From positions 62,001 to 126,000 of the forward strand of contig NZ_JAUQSY010000002.1 of assembly GCF_030580865.1 (NCBI RefSeq): DNA of 64,000 nucleotides, given 5' to 3'. The notes below the pieces were generated by a model. That model had not been told where the DNA came from and ran no database searches. It saw only the letters and a list, made by a program, of their open reading frames with translations. Positions 1 through 7,445 of the stretch are shown one piece after another. Source of the DNA: Hymenobacter aranciens (GTDB lineage: Bacteria > Bacteroidota > Bacteroidia > Cytophagales > Hymenobacteraceae). A program made the position numbers and the translations under genes. Numbering within the stretch: position 1 is the stretch's first letter; the number at the start of each line of letters is the position of its first letter.

Positions 1-94
1 AGTCAGGTAATGAAGCAGGTAGCGTTGAGAGTTGGCTGCGCAGCAGTGGTGCCAGGCTGAATCAGCCTCCCCTTACGTTGATTTTCTAAAATGG

Positions 95-769
95 TCAGGA
101 TTGGTTCGGCGCATTCGACAGGTCAGATTCGAATGCCGCATTCATTTCGGCCGCCTGCGCGGCTTCGGCGGCGGCGCGCATGGCCGCATCGGCCTCGGCC
201 AGCAGGGCGGCGGCTTCGGCGGCCGCGTGGTCGTGGATGCGACGGATGCGGCGGTTTATTTCGCCTGCCAGGCGCTGCCACTCGGCCGGTTCGCCGGGCA
301 GGGCAAAGTTTACTTCCTGCCGGCCTGAGCGTTGCAGACGCAGGCGGTTGGTGCCGCGCCGGCCGTAGAGCAGCAGCAGCGCGGAAGCCACCATACCGGC
401 GGCGGCGGGCATCATGCGCAGCCAGTTATTCAAAAACGCAATCATGACGGCGGCCAGACTCAGTCCGCCCAGCAGGTACCACAGTATCCAGCGCACCGGC
501 GTGAGCTCGGCGCGGTCCAGGTCGCGCAGCAGAAATTCCTCGCCCCGCACGGTGAGCGTGGTGTCGGTCAGGCGCAGGCGACCATCGGCACTTTGAATAG
601 GGGGGAGCGGCGGCAGCAGGGCTGGCCGCAGGCTTACGGGCGGCGCAAAGGCCGCCACCGGCGGGGCGGTGGCGGCTGGCGCTGGGGCAATAACGGACGT
701 GGCCGGCGGCGCGGGAGCCGTCGGAGCAGCTTCGGGAGAAGGCTGCACTTGCACCGGCACGGCCGCCAC
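95..769 (-). CDS. Membrane protein of unknown function, proline/alanine-rich N-terminus
   Basis: I do not recognise a firm family. The 224-aa frame starts at a GTG. It has a low-complexity Pro/Ala N-terminus (about residues 1-55), a short conserved-looking module around DGRLRLTDTTLTVRGEEFLL, then two hydrophobic segments (about 92-112 and 117-133) and a soluble Ala-rich, probably helical tail. The small module before two membrane helices recalls DUF6232-type membrane proteins, but that is a guess. It lies just downstream of the FKBP gene on the same strand and in exactly the same reading frame, separated by one TGA. No ATG exists between that stop and the GTG, so the start is uncertain. Confidence 0.55.
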   Translation of the reverse strand: MAAVPVQVQPSPEAAPTAPAPPATSVIAPAPAATAPPVAAFAPPVSLRPALLPPLPPIQSADGRLRLTDTTLTVRGEEFLLRDLDRAELTPVRWILWYLLGGLSLAAVMIAFLNNWLRMMPAAAGMVASALLLLYGRRGTNRLRLQRSGRQEVNFALPGEPAEWQRLAGEINRRIRRIHDHAAAEAAALLAEADAAMRAAAEAAQAAEMNAAFESDLSNAPNQS

Positions 770-856
770 CGGGGCGGCCGTGCTACTCTGCGCCCAGGCG
801 GGCGCGGTGGTGCGGGTGGTGGTAGACGCCGTCAGCGCCCCGGCCGACGCCGGGGC

Positions 857-1489
857 TCAGTTGTTCACTTTCAGCAGCTCCACGTCGAAGATAAGGGCCG
901 AGTCGGGGCCGATGTCGCGGCCGGCACCGCGCTTGCCGTAGGCCAGGTCCGAGGGAATGTAGAGGCGCCATTTCGAGCCTTCGGGCATCAGCTGCAGGGC
1001 TTCCGTCCAGCCGGCAATCACCTGGTTTACACCGAAGGTGGCCGGTTGGCCGCGCTGGTAGCTGCTGTCGAATACGTTGCCATTGATGAGGGTGCCGTGA
1101 TAGTGTGTCGTCACCGACGAGCGGGGCGTGGGTTTGGGGCCGCTGCCTTCGGTCAGCACTTCGTATTGCAGGCCGCTGGGCAGGGTGGTGACGCCGGGCT
1201 TGTTGGCGTTTTCGGCGAGGAAGGCTTCGCCTTCGGCTTTATTATTCATGGAATCAGGGGTTGAGGTGTCGTCGTCATCTTCTTCGGCGCCGCCGAGCTG
1301 CTCCTGCAGCTGCATCATGGCGGCTTGTACTTGCTCCTGGTTCAGGCGCATAGGCTGGCCGGCCAGGCCTTCCTTGAGGGCGGCGGCCAGGATGTCGATA
1401 TCCAGGTCGAGGCCCTGCTGGGCAAAGTTGCGGGCCAAATCGCGGCCAATGATGTAGCTGACCTGCTGTTGATTGGTGTCGAGGGTCAC
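857..1489 (-). CDS. FKBP-type peptidyl-prolyl cis-trans isomerase
   Basis: This 210-aa protein should catalyse cis-trans isomerisation of prolyl bonds as a folding helper. The N-terminal half (about 5-85) is a helical FKBP_N-type dimerisation region (SYIIGRDLARNFAQQG) followed by an acidic linker. The C-terminal half is a full FKBP domain: VTTHYHGTLINGNVFDSSY, then VIAGWTEALQLMPEGSKWRL, then IPSDLAYG and a final FDVELLKV strand. The order matches FkpA/FklB/Mip-like enzymes. No signal peptide is visible, so a cytoplasmic location is likely unless the start is wrong. The stop is followed in the same frame by the next gene. Family call is secure; the exact subfamily symbol is not. Confidence 0.92.
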   Translation of the reverse strand: MTLDTNQQQVSYIIGRDLARNFAQQGLDLDIDILAAALKEGLAGQPMRLNQEQVQAAMMQLQEQLGGAEEDDDDTSTPDSMNNKAEGEAFLAENANKPGVTTLPSGLQYEVLTEGSGPKPTPRSSVTTHYHGTLINGNVFDSSYQRGQPATFGVNQVIAGWTEALQLMPEGSKWRLYIPSDLAYGKRGAGRDIGPDSALIFDVELLKVNN

Positions 1490-1593
1490 AGGGAAATTAA
1501 ATGTGGCGGACGGCCTCGCTAGGCCGCTGACTCCGCCGGGTGAAAGGAAAATTCAGCCCGCAAATGTCGGCACCACGCGCCGAACGGAAGGCA

Positions 1594-1622
1594 AACAAAA
1601 AGCCCCGCTCGGGAGCGGGGCT
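1594..1622 (-). terminator. Rho-independent terminator after the 44-aa gene
   Basis: The inverted repeat agccccgctc/gagcggggct is followed on the minus strand by a T-rich run. It lies about 30 nt after the stop of the small ORF at 1654-1788 and upstream of the FKBP gene, so it closes a short independent transcript. Confidence 0.8.
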
Positions 1623-1653
1623 GATTTTGTTGCAAACGCCGGACGCAAGCTGC

Positions 1654-1788
1654 TTAGCAGTAGTGCGAAGCATCTTCGCCCTGCAGGCTGAAATCGAGGT
1701 TCAAATCGCGCAGCCGCGCGGCCAGGTAGCTCAGCGAGCCAAAGCCGCCGAGCAGCAACAGGGACGAGAAGGCAGTGGTCTTTTTCAT
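1654..1788 (-). CDS. Small hydrophobic-headed protein, 44 aa
   Basis: The frame encodes 44 residues beginning MKKTTAFSSLLLLGG and ending in a short polar tail that stops with a cysteine. It has a lysine n-region and a short hydrophobic stretch, so it could be a membrane-anchored or exported micropeptide. No family is recognised. Support comes from context rather than homology: a perfect Bacteroidota -7 box (TATCTTTG) lies 47 nt upstream and a strong intrinsic terminator lies about 30 nt downstream, so the ORF sits alone in its own compact transcription unit. The reverse frame over the same bases looks like random Arg/Pro-rich translation. Confidence 0.55.
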   Translation of the reverse strand: MKKTTAFSSLLLLGGFGSLSYLAARLRDLNLDFSLQGEDASHYC

Positions 1789-1834
1789 AATCAGCTAAAA
1801 TAAGCCCCGGTGGAGCGATGAATTTTTCTTGGCA

Positions 1835-1842
1835 CAAAGATA
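1835..1842 (-). promoter_or_regulatory. -7 promoter box TATCTTTG for the 44-aa gene
   Basis: Read on the minus strand this is TATCTTTG, an exact match to the Bacteroidota TAnnTTTG -7 element. It is 47 nt upstream of the ATG at 1788. No clear -33 TTTG element was found at the expected spacing. Confidence 0.6.
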
Positions 1843-1912
1843 CGACCCAAACCGCAATTTGTTATGCATGCAGCATATCGGAAACGTTTGCAGCGATAAA
1901 TAATTCAGGATT

Positions 1913-2617
1913 TTATCGGGGCTTGTTCCGCGTCAGCACCATCAGGGAGTAGCCGCCGAGCGTCTTGGTACAGAACTTCGGACTGATGGCGTAGAGCACC
2001 GTGCGCAGGGCGTCGGCAATCTGGTTTTTCAGCGTTTTGCGCTTGTGCACGGGCTCGGTGTACAGCCGGTCAATGACTTCGAAGCCGTAGTCCTCCAGGA
2101 TGCTCACCACAAAATCTTCGGTGAAATTGTGAATGTGGCCCACCCGCTGCTTCGATTCGATGAGCATCTGCTCGCGCAGCAGGCTCCACGCACTCATATC
2201 CAGAGGGATGTGAAACAGAGTGTAAGCGCTTTTGTCGGCGATGCCGGCCAGGAATTCGAAATAGTTGTTGAGGTGCTCGATAACATCAATGACGAGCAGC
2301 AAATCGAAGGGTGCGGCGGGCGTGGGCTTTGTTAAATCGCGCAGCTCGAAGCGGATGCGCTCCGTCTGCTTGCGCGAGGCAATGGTGATGGCATCCTGCG
2401 AGATGTCGTAGCCGGTGAACTGCGTGGTGGCGGGTAGCTGCTGCGCCAGCTGCACCAGGATTTCGCCGCTGCCGCAGCCCACTTCGCAGATGTTTTGCAG
2501 AGGTAATTTATTGCGCTGCAACAGCTTCAGAATACGGGCCGTTTTGAAGGGCGCGTCTTCTTCGTGCCAGGTGGGGTTGTTGGCGAGGTAGGTGTGGTCG
2601 TTATAAATATCCTTCAT
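1913..2617 (-). CDS. Class I SAM-dependent methyltransferase
   Basis: A 234-aa Rossmann-type methyltransferase starting at the ATG of MKDIYND; a TTG three codons upstream lies inside the promoter box and was not used. Motif I is ICEVGCGSGEILVQLA. The post-I acidic residue is in FTGYDISQDA, and motif IV is FDLLLVIDVIEHLNN, a pattern of the Methyltransf_11/23 UbiG-like group. The C-terminal half (HIPLDMSAWSLL, HIHNFTEDF, GGYSLMVL) resembles small-molecule or glycan methyltransferases. The acceptor substrate cannot be told from sequence. It is followed after 39 nt by the esterase stop on the opposite side of transcription, so it is probably monocistronic. Confidence 0.85.
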   Translation of the reverse strand: MKDIYNDHTYLANNPTWHEEDAPFKTARILKLLQRNKLPLQNICEVGCGSGEILVQLAQQLPATTQFTGYDISQDAITIASRKQTERIRFELRDLTKPTPAAPFDLLLVIDVIEHLNNYFEFLAGIADKSAYTLFHIPLDMSAWSLLREQMLIESKQRVGHIHNFTEDFVVSILEDYGFEVIDRLYTEPVHKRKTLKNQIADALRTVLYAISPKFCTKTLGGYSLMVLTRNKPR

Positions 2618-2623
2618 GCAGGG

Positions 2624-2631
2624 CAAAGCTA
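2624..2631 (-). promoter_or_regulatory. -7 promoter box TAGCTTTG for the methyltransferase
   Basis: TAGCTTTG on the minus strand is an exact TAnnTTTG match only 6 nt upstream of the ATG at 2617. Transcription would start at or next to the start codon, implying a leaderless or nearly leaderless mRNA. Confidence 0.5.
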
Positions 2632-2656
2632 GAGCCGGCGCGAGCTTTCTTCTTTG

Positions 2657-3640
2657 CTACCGGGTTTCAAACACCCGGTTCAGGAACGCCACCGTATAGT
2701 TCAGGACGGGCTCAAACCAGGGATTGAACAGCACGAAGGAATGCGGCGTATTGGGAAAAGTATGAGCCTCGCTGTAAATGCCTAATGAATCGAGCTGTCG
2801 GCGCAGGTCGTCGCGGCCGGCATGCATGCGGTCCACGGCGCTGTTGAGGAAGAGGATGGGCGGTGTGTGGGCATCGACGTGCCGCAGGGGCGAGGCTTGT
2901 TCCCAGAGCTCCGGCCGTACGGTTTTGGAAGCTCCAAACCAGCGGGTGGCCGCCGAAGGGCCCTTATGGTCGTCGCCCTCGCCCGACTCGGGGTGGAGAA
3001 AAGCCAGAATGCCATCGGCATCTACTACTGCCTGCACCTGGCTGGAGTGGGAACGGTAACAGGGGCCGGCTGCATAGAGCGAGTCGTGGCTCGTGGTGCC
3101 CAGCAAAGCTGCCAGCTGCCCGCCGGCCGAAAAACCCCACACCGCCACCCGATTCGTGTCGATGGCGTAGCTGCGGGCGTGGGCGCGCAGCCAGCGCAGG
3201 GCGGTTTTCAGGTCCTGCACCGCCGCCGGGTAAGGCGCTTCGCCCGACAGCCGGTACTCGGCCGTGATGGCCACGAAACCGTGCCCGGCCAGCTGCTGCG
3301 CCAGGGGCCAGTGCTGTTCGCGGCTGCCGGAGCTCCAGCCGCCGCCGTGGATGATGAGCACGGCGGGGCGCTGGCGCTTGGTGGGCCGGTAAAACACATC
3401 GAGCTGCAGGGCGCGGCCGCCGGGCAGGTTGCAGTAGGTGAGGGCTGAGCTGCTGCGCACTCCTTTGGGTACGGCTGGCCGCGCTACGCTGATTTCGGGG
3501 TGTTGCTTCTGGGCCTTCAGGTAGGCACTGTGCGTGGTGAAAGAAGTATCGCGGGAAACGGTTTGGGCCAGGGCAGTACTGCTGGAAACCAGGAGCGTGA
3601 CCAGAAGCCCGGGCAACGAGCGTGAGAAATAACCGGGCAA
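2657..3640 (-). CDS. Secreted alpha/beta hydrolase (esterase/lipase-like)
   Basis: A 327-aa alpha/beta hydrolase of the BD-FAE/carboxylesterase type, with a signal peptide (hydrophobic 9-25, cleavage after ALAQ), so periplasmic or outer. The oxyanion motif HGGGWSSGS, nucleophile elbow GFSAGGQLAALLG, an acidic residue in NSAVDRMH and a late histidine in TPHSFVLF form a complete catalytic set. The start is a TTG; no ATG precedes it before an in-frame stop. It should cleave an ester bond, possibly on acetylated polysaccharide or xenobiotic esters, but the substrate is not evident. The neighbouring methyltransferase is transcribed in the same direction, upstream. Confidence 0.85.
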   Translation of the reverse strand: MPGYFSRSLPGLLVTLLVSSSTALAQTVSRDTSFTTHSAYLKAQKQHPEISVARPAVPKGVRSSSALTYCNLPGGRALQLDVFYRPTKRQRPAVLIIHGGGWSSGSREQHWPLAQQLAGHGFVAITAEYRLSGEAPYPAAVQDLKTALRWLRAHARSYAIDTNRVAVWGFSAGGQLAALLGTTSHDSLYAAGPCYRSHSSQVQAVVDADGILAFLHPESGEGDDHKGPSAATRWFGASKTVRPELWEQASPLRHVDAHTPPILFLNSAVDRMHAGRDDLRRQLDSLGIYSEAHTFPNTPHSFVLFNPWFEPVLNYTVAFLNRVFETR

Positions 3641-3759
3641 AGCAGAAACGCTGAAAGTGAATTACGGACGGAAAAATACCGCCCCGGCCTCGAAAACGAT
3701 AACAACGGCCAACCAAACGGCCTTCTTGCCGTTCACCGCCTGCTACTTATTGCCATTCC

Positions 3760-4479
3760 ATGCGCACTATGACAATTGGGCTGCTGGTAAGCGCCCTGCT
3801 TATTGGCTTAAGCACTTGTAATAACGATACGCCCGTGAACACTTCCGCCGCCGACTTTCCGCGCGCTACAGCCACCGTGGCGCAGCCGCTGGCTACCGTT
3901 CGTGCCCACATTTTCGCCGCGCTGCAGGGGAAGGATGTGCCGCTGCAGGTGCTCAGCCACCCGGAGCTGGGGCCGCAGTTCGACGACTTCGTTCTTTACA
4001 CCAACGAGCAGCAGCGTATCGACTACGAGTTTCGCCAGCTGGATAAGGGCGGAGCAGTAATGTCGTCGGACGAGGTGCCAATGAACCTCGACAATGAGCC
4101 GCCCGCTACCATCACGCCCGCGCTCCGCGAGTTTATCACCCTACCCGTGCCCGGCCGCACGGCCGACCTGCTCATGCAGCGCGGCCGGGGCCCGTTCTGG
4201 TCGGTGCCGGAGTATCACGACGCCCAAAACCAGCCGCTGCCCTACACCTGCGACCACCTTGTTCACTTCACCGCCCAAGATGAAGAACGCACTCAAATCG
4301 AGATAATAAGCCTCAATTCTTACGTTCAAGATGGCAAGGAGTGGCGGCTTTCTGCGGGGCAGGACGGCCTGGGCTTGCCCTGGCCCCGGCGCATGCCCCG
4401 CAGCCGCGACGTGCTGCCTTCCGTCACCGACCAACAGCAGGTGCTGGCGCAGCTGGTGAAGCTGGCGGAGCAGCCGTAA
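3760..4479 (+). CDS. Predicted lipoprotein, unknown function
   Basis: A 239-aa protein with a lipoprotein signal: hydrophobic residues 5-18 end in a lipobox-like LSTC, with lipidation expected at Cys20. The mature part contains SRPBCC-like wording (ATATVAQPLATVRAHIFAAL) and a tail rich in charged residues, but no family is confidently recognised. It faces the lipoprotein gene at 4511-4999 tail to tail with a 31-nt gap. Codon use and GC match the neighbours. The start is the first of two Met codons (MRTM); either fits the signal peptide. Confidence 0.7.
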   Translation: MRTMTIGLLVSALLIGLSTCNNDTPVNTSAADFPRATATVAQPLATVRAHIFAALQGKDVPLQVLSHPELGPQFDDFVLYTNEQQRIDYEFRQLDKGGAVMSSDEVPMNLDNEPPATITPALREFITLPVPGRTADLLMQRGRGPFWSVPEYHDAQNQPLPYTCDHLVHFTAQDEERTQIEIISLNSYVQDGKEWRLSAGQDGLGLPWPRRMPRSRDVLPSVTDQQQVLAQLVKLAEQP

Positions 4480-4510
4480 TCGCTCGGTCGTGGCTGACTG
4501 GCGTCAGGCT

Positions 4511-4999
4511 TTACTGCTTAAGCACCAGCTCCGCCTTGGTTACGCGCAGGCTTGGATTGGCCGCCGCGACCAGCATGGCCTTAAACGTGTAGCTCCCCGC
4601 GTCCGGAATTACCAGTTCGGCATTTTTGCCACTAAAGCGCCACTTTACGCTCCCGTTGATGTCCGTTTTTACTTCGCCGATGGTGACGTTTTTTTCGGTG
4701 GGGTCAAGCTGCAATTCCTTAAATGGGGTGCCGTCTTTGGTCACCTGCACTTGAAACCGGACGGGCGAAGCGCCTTCGTAAGCCAGGTCCATGTCGGACC
4801 ACAGCGCGATTTCATCGCCCTTTTGCAGCTGTAAACTTGCTTCTCTCACGACTTCATGCCCGGGCGTGCTGACCTCGTTAATCGGCAGCCGGGCCACTTC
4901 TTTGCCCAGCAAGGCATCGCAGCTGCTTAGCAACGGCAGTAGCAGGGCCATGCCCCAGCAGGTGCGGTTTATTCCAGTGAGGGTTCGTTGCTGCTTCAT
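4511..4999 (-). CDS. Predicted lipoprotein with immunoglobulin-like or beta domain
   Basis: A 162-aa protein with a lipoprotein signal: MKQQR n-region, hydrophobic 15-24 and lipobox LSSC (Cys27). The mature region alternates hydrophobic and polar residues (VRFQVQVTKDGTPFKELQL, VKWRFSGKNAELVIPDAGSYTFKAML). This suggests a single beta-sandwich domain like those of small Bacteroidota surface lipoproteins. There is no catalytic motif and no specific family call. It converges with the lipoprotein gene at 3760-4479. Confidence 0.7.
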   Translation of the reverse strand: MKQQRTLTGINRTCWGMALLLPLLSSCDALLGKEVARLPINEVSTPGHEVVREASLQLQKGDEIALWSDMDLAYEGASPVRFQVQVTKDGTPFKELQLDPTEKNVTIGEVKTDINGSVKWRFSGKNAELVIPDAGSYTFKAMLVAAANPSLRVTKAELVLKQ

Positions 5000-5123
5000 G
5001 CGCTGGGTTGGTAATGGTAAGGCTGCAAGTTTACGGATTTCGGCTAATTACCGGAGCTGCCAGCAATAGCTGCCGGATAAACTGGCTGCGGCCCGCGTTT
5101 CCAAAGTTGCCGCCGCAGGCTGG

Positions 5124-5771
5124 TTACTCTGCCGTTGGCTGAATGTCCTGCTGGCCTTTGGTGAGCACCGGTTGCCGCGCCTTGCCCTTGGCCCGGCCTT
5201 TCTTAAAGGTGATGGTCCAGATGCTGTCGTAGTCGTCGTCGGGCCATTCCTGCGGCTCGGCGATGCCCAGGGCGGCGGCGATTCTCACAATGTTGTGGTG
5301 CTCCCACACCAGCAATACGGTGCCGCGCCGGCGCCGCAACTCCTTCGCGAGGCCCTTGACTTCGTCGGGGGCGTAGTCGCTGTTGATGGTCAGGTTGTGC
5401 TGCACGGCGTAGGGCAGCACGGTTTGCATCATCCGTACCCGGGTGGTCGTGTCCTTATCAGTGCCGATGCACGGTACGTAAGTGAACTGTGGCGGCCGGG
5501 GCATCACCCGGTTGAGTACCGCGGGCAAAGCCAGCGCCCGCCCGAAGCCTTGAGCCGAAAGGTTGTCGCCCTCGGTCGGTTTTTCGCCGTGCCGGATAAT
5601 GACAACCTGCAGCAAGGGGCCCTTGGGAACCGGCGGGGCTTTGGGGTGCACCGGGTTGAGATGATAGAGCAGGAAGAGCTTGTGTCTGTCTGATTCGGTG
5701 AAGCGGTCTATCATGAGAGGACGGCAGGGCTGGGAGGGTAGGAGTGCCCGACAACGAATCTTTTGCGGCAT
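5124..5771 (-). CDS. Histidine phosphatase superfamily protein
   Basis: A 215-aa protein whose core begins VVIIRHGEKP, the RHG motif carrying the phosphohistidine nucleophile of the histidine phosphatase (phosphoglycerate mutase-like) superfamily. The second conserved histidine is probably in VLLVWEHHNI and the arginine in TTRVRMMQT. The N-terminal 50 residues before the core are not conserved-looking, and an internal Met (MIDRF, about residue 20) may be the true start. It could be a small phosphatase acting on sugar or nucleotide phosphates; the substrate is unknown. The C-terminus is basic and low in complexity. Confidence 0.75.
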   Translation of the reverse strand: MPQKIRCRALLPSQPCRPLMIDRFTESDRHKLFLLYHLNPVHPKAPPVPKGPLLQVVIIRHGEKPTEGDNLSAQGFGRALALPAVLNRVMPRPPQFTYVPCIGTDKDTTTRVRMMQTVLPYAVQHNLTINSDYAPDEVKGLAKELRRRRGTVLLVWEHHNIVRIAAALGIAEPQEWPDDDYDSIWTITFKKGRAKGKARQPVLTKGQQDIQPTAE

Positions 5772-5842
5772 ACTAGCCCAACAGGGGCAGGGTTACAGGT
5801 GAGCTTTGGGCAGGTACTTTTAAATACTTCAACGCCGCCAAC

Positions 5843-5903
5843 GCCGCTGCCGAAGCGGGCCGCGTCGCGCTGCCGCGCCCGGCTGGCCCGCTTCGGCAGC
5901 GGC
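5843..5903. repeat. 19-bp perfect palindrome with GC-rich loop
   Basis: The 19-nt arm at 5843-5861 is repeated as a perfect inverted copy at 5885-5903, separated by 23 nt that are themselves GC-rich. It occupies the 211-nt gene-free gap upstream of the histidine phosphatase. It lacks a T run, so it is not a standard terminator. Confidence 0.75.
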
Positions 5904-5982
5904 CCCTTTACGCATAACACCCTGCGCCACTGAAGTGGGGAAGGTAGGGCGTCATTTTGAGCTGATTATAGATTATGACAAA

Positions 5983-6747
5983 CTATATTTTTAATGCTGG
6001 TTGTTCAACATACAATCGCAGTATTCCTGCTTGTGCCTTCAGCATTTCCAAATAGTAAGCTGACTCGTATTTATCATAAACAAGCATTTTAGCTCCTTCA
6101 GAAGCTTCATCTGCGATTTCCATCCAATTGCTGCGCACTATTCCGTAGTCATCATATTCAGTTCGGTTGTTCAAAAATCGGTTATAATGCTCCCTGGATG
6201 TTGTTGCTGAAGCCTCATGAGCAATGGGCTCGATGAAATCATTGTTCTTGTATACCATAAACGTCCCGTAAGCTTTTGCCCCGCTCATGCTTATTCTATA
6301 AAGATAATTTTCGTAAGGCGTAATTGCCTGCATAGCAGCATGAGCTGCGCAATAAGCAATATTTCCTGTTATTTTATCGCTGGCTGTAATGTCTAAAGCT
6401 TCATCTGCTGCTCTTTGACATTCTTTTTCTGTGATTTCACCCCGTAGAAAGAACTCAGCTGCTTCCACCGCTAGACGAGGTTTTGTTTCTCCAGCATTGG
6501 CTAAATGAAGAACTAGTCTCGCCCAGTGGCAGCTAATTTGCGTTGACTCAATTAAATTTAATGGTGCCAGCGCCAATAGAAAATGAGGATTCGGACAAGT
6601 ATTCCAAGCCGTAGTATAATCTAAGCCTTTAGTCCATTTGTTGTCTTGGAATAGGTGATTTTTCTCAAGAAACGCCTCAAATTCTTCAGGTGTTAGGTTT
6701 GGAGTAAACATTTTACGTTTATTGTATGCTATGTATTGAAAAAACAT
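5983..6747 (-). CDS. Imm5-like putative immunity protein
   Basis: A 254-aa all-helical-looking protein. The segment from WNTCPNPHFLLALAP through CHWARLVLHLANAGETKPRLAVEAAEFFLRGEITEKE to YCAAHAAMQA follows the layout I remember for the putative immunity protein (Imm5-like) family: a Cys-x2-(hydrophobic) opening, a PR-L-A-EAAE-RGE core, then an Ala-rich helix. The match is from memory and tentative. The gene is clearly AT-richer than its surroundings, which suggests recent acquisition. It sits 10 nt downstream of the PD-(D/E)XK-like gene, so the two probably share a transcript. The start may be Met13 (MFTPNL). Confidence 0.5.
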   Translation of the reverse strand: MFFQYIAYNKRKMFTPNLTPEEFEAFLEKNHLFQDNKWTKGLDYTTAWNTCPNPHFLLALAPLNLIESTQISCHWARLVLHLANAGETKPRLAVEAAEFFLRGEITEKECQRAADEALDITASDKITGNIAYCAAHAAMQAITPYENYLYRISMSGAKAYGTFMVYKNNDFIEPIAHEASATTSREHYNRFLNNRTEYDDYGIVRSNWMEIADEASEGAKMLVYDKYESAYYLEMLKAQAGILRLYVEQPALKI

Positions 6748-6757
6748 TTTAAATATT

Positions 6758-7381
6758 CTATCGGCTTAGCGAAGGTATGTCTTTGGCTTTTGTAGCATCC
6801 ACAATGGCTTGCAGGGCCCCGAGCAGCGCCGGAAGCTGCGCCAGATAGTAGCGGTTTTCATCGAGGACGAATTCGGTGCCTTCGTATTTCAGGAAGCGCC
6901 ATTCTACCCCGGTCGTGGAGCAACCATAGAGCGGCTGTGTAGGGTTGCCTTCAAACTCATTCAGGCGGCGTGCGGCGATAAGCTGGGCAGCGCATTGCAG
7001 CGTGCCGAGTTCAAGGTCCTGCTTTTTAGCCTCCGCAATGCAGAAAATGGGGGCCGTCACAAAGTCTTGGATACGGCTGTAGGAGAAGATAAAATCGCAC
7101 TCGCCGCGCAAGCCCCGCGCCGGGTCCACATCGAGGTTCATGCCCGAATAGATGGAAAAGGAGCGGTTGTTCCGCTCACACAGTTCCAGCAATACGGGCG
7201 TAACCAGCCGCTCCGAGCGCGACTTCTCGCTGTTAAAACCAATGCCTTCTCCCATTTTCAGGGCCTGTTGCAACCAGTCGCTGGGTTGAATAGGGGCCAC
7301 ATTTGGAAAGAGCATTTCCGCTCGGAAGTGTGCCCCAAACTGCTGCCGCAAATCATAGAGGGTGAAATCAGAGTAAGCCAT
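6758..7381 (-). CDS. PD-(D/E)XK nuclease-fold protein of unknown function
   Basis: A 207-aa protein from the ATG of MAYSDFTLYDL (a TTG two codons upstream is less likely). Residues around GECDFIFSY and PIFCIAEAKKQDLELG give the D-x(n)-E-x-K signature of the PD-(D/E)XK nuclease fold, preceded by a conserved-looking SRSERLVTPVLLEL helix. The overall layout (LQPSDWL, SERLVTPVL, GxCDF, EAKK, GCSTTGVEWRFLKYEG) matches a family common in cyanobacteria and Bacteroidota with no assigned role. Active-site residues appear intact, so nuclease activity is possible but unproven. It is followed by the Imm5-like gene. Confidence 0.65.
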   Translation of the reverse strand: MAYSDFTLYDLRQQFGAHFRAEMLFPNVAPIQPSDWLQQALKMGEGIGFNSEKSRSERLVTPVLLELCERNNRSFSIYSGMNLDVDPARGLRGECDFIFSYSRIQDFVTAPIFCIAEAKKQDLELGTLQCAAQLIAARRLNEFEGNPTQPLYGCSTTGVEWRFLKYEGTEFVLDENRYYLAQLPALLGALQAIVDATKAKDIPSLSR

Positions 7382-7404
7382 AACCAAAAGTAAGGCGCAC
7401 CGCG

Positions 7405-7445
7405 CCGTATCCGTTCAATTCGTCAAATCCGTTTGAATCTGCGGT
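7405..7445. repeat. Half-copy of a dispersed inverted-repeat element
   Basis: The stretch around aaatccgtttgaatctgcgg sits between the PD-(D/E)XK gene and the icmF stop codon. It is a diverged copy of either arm of the palindromic element at 35092-35299 (shared core ccgtt..a..ctgcggtc). Confidence 0.6.

Noticed and set aside
332..1264. 310-aa open frame antisense to the FKBP gene
   Set aside because: Arg/Gly/His-rich composition and full overlap with a recognised gene mark it as a shadow.
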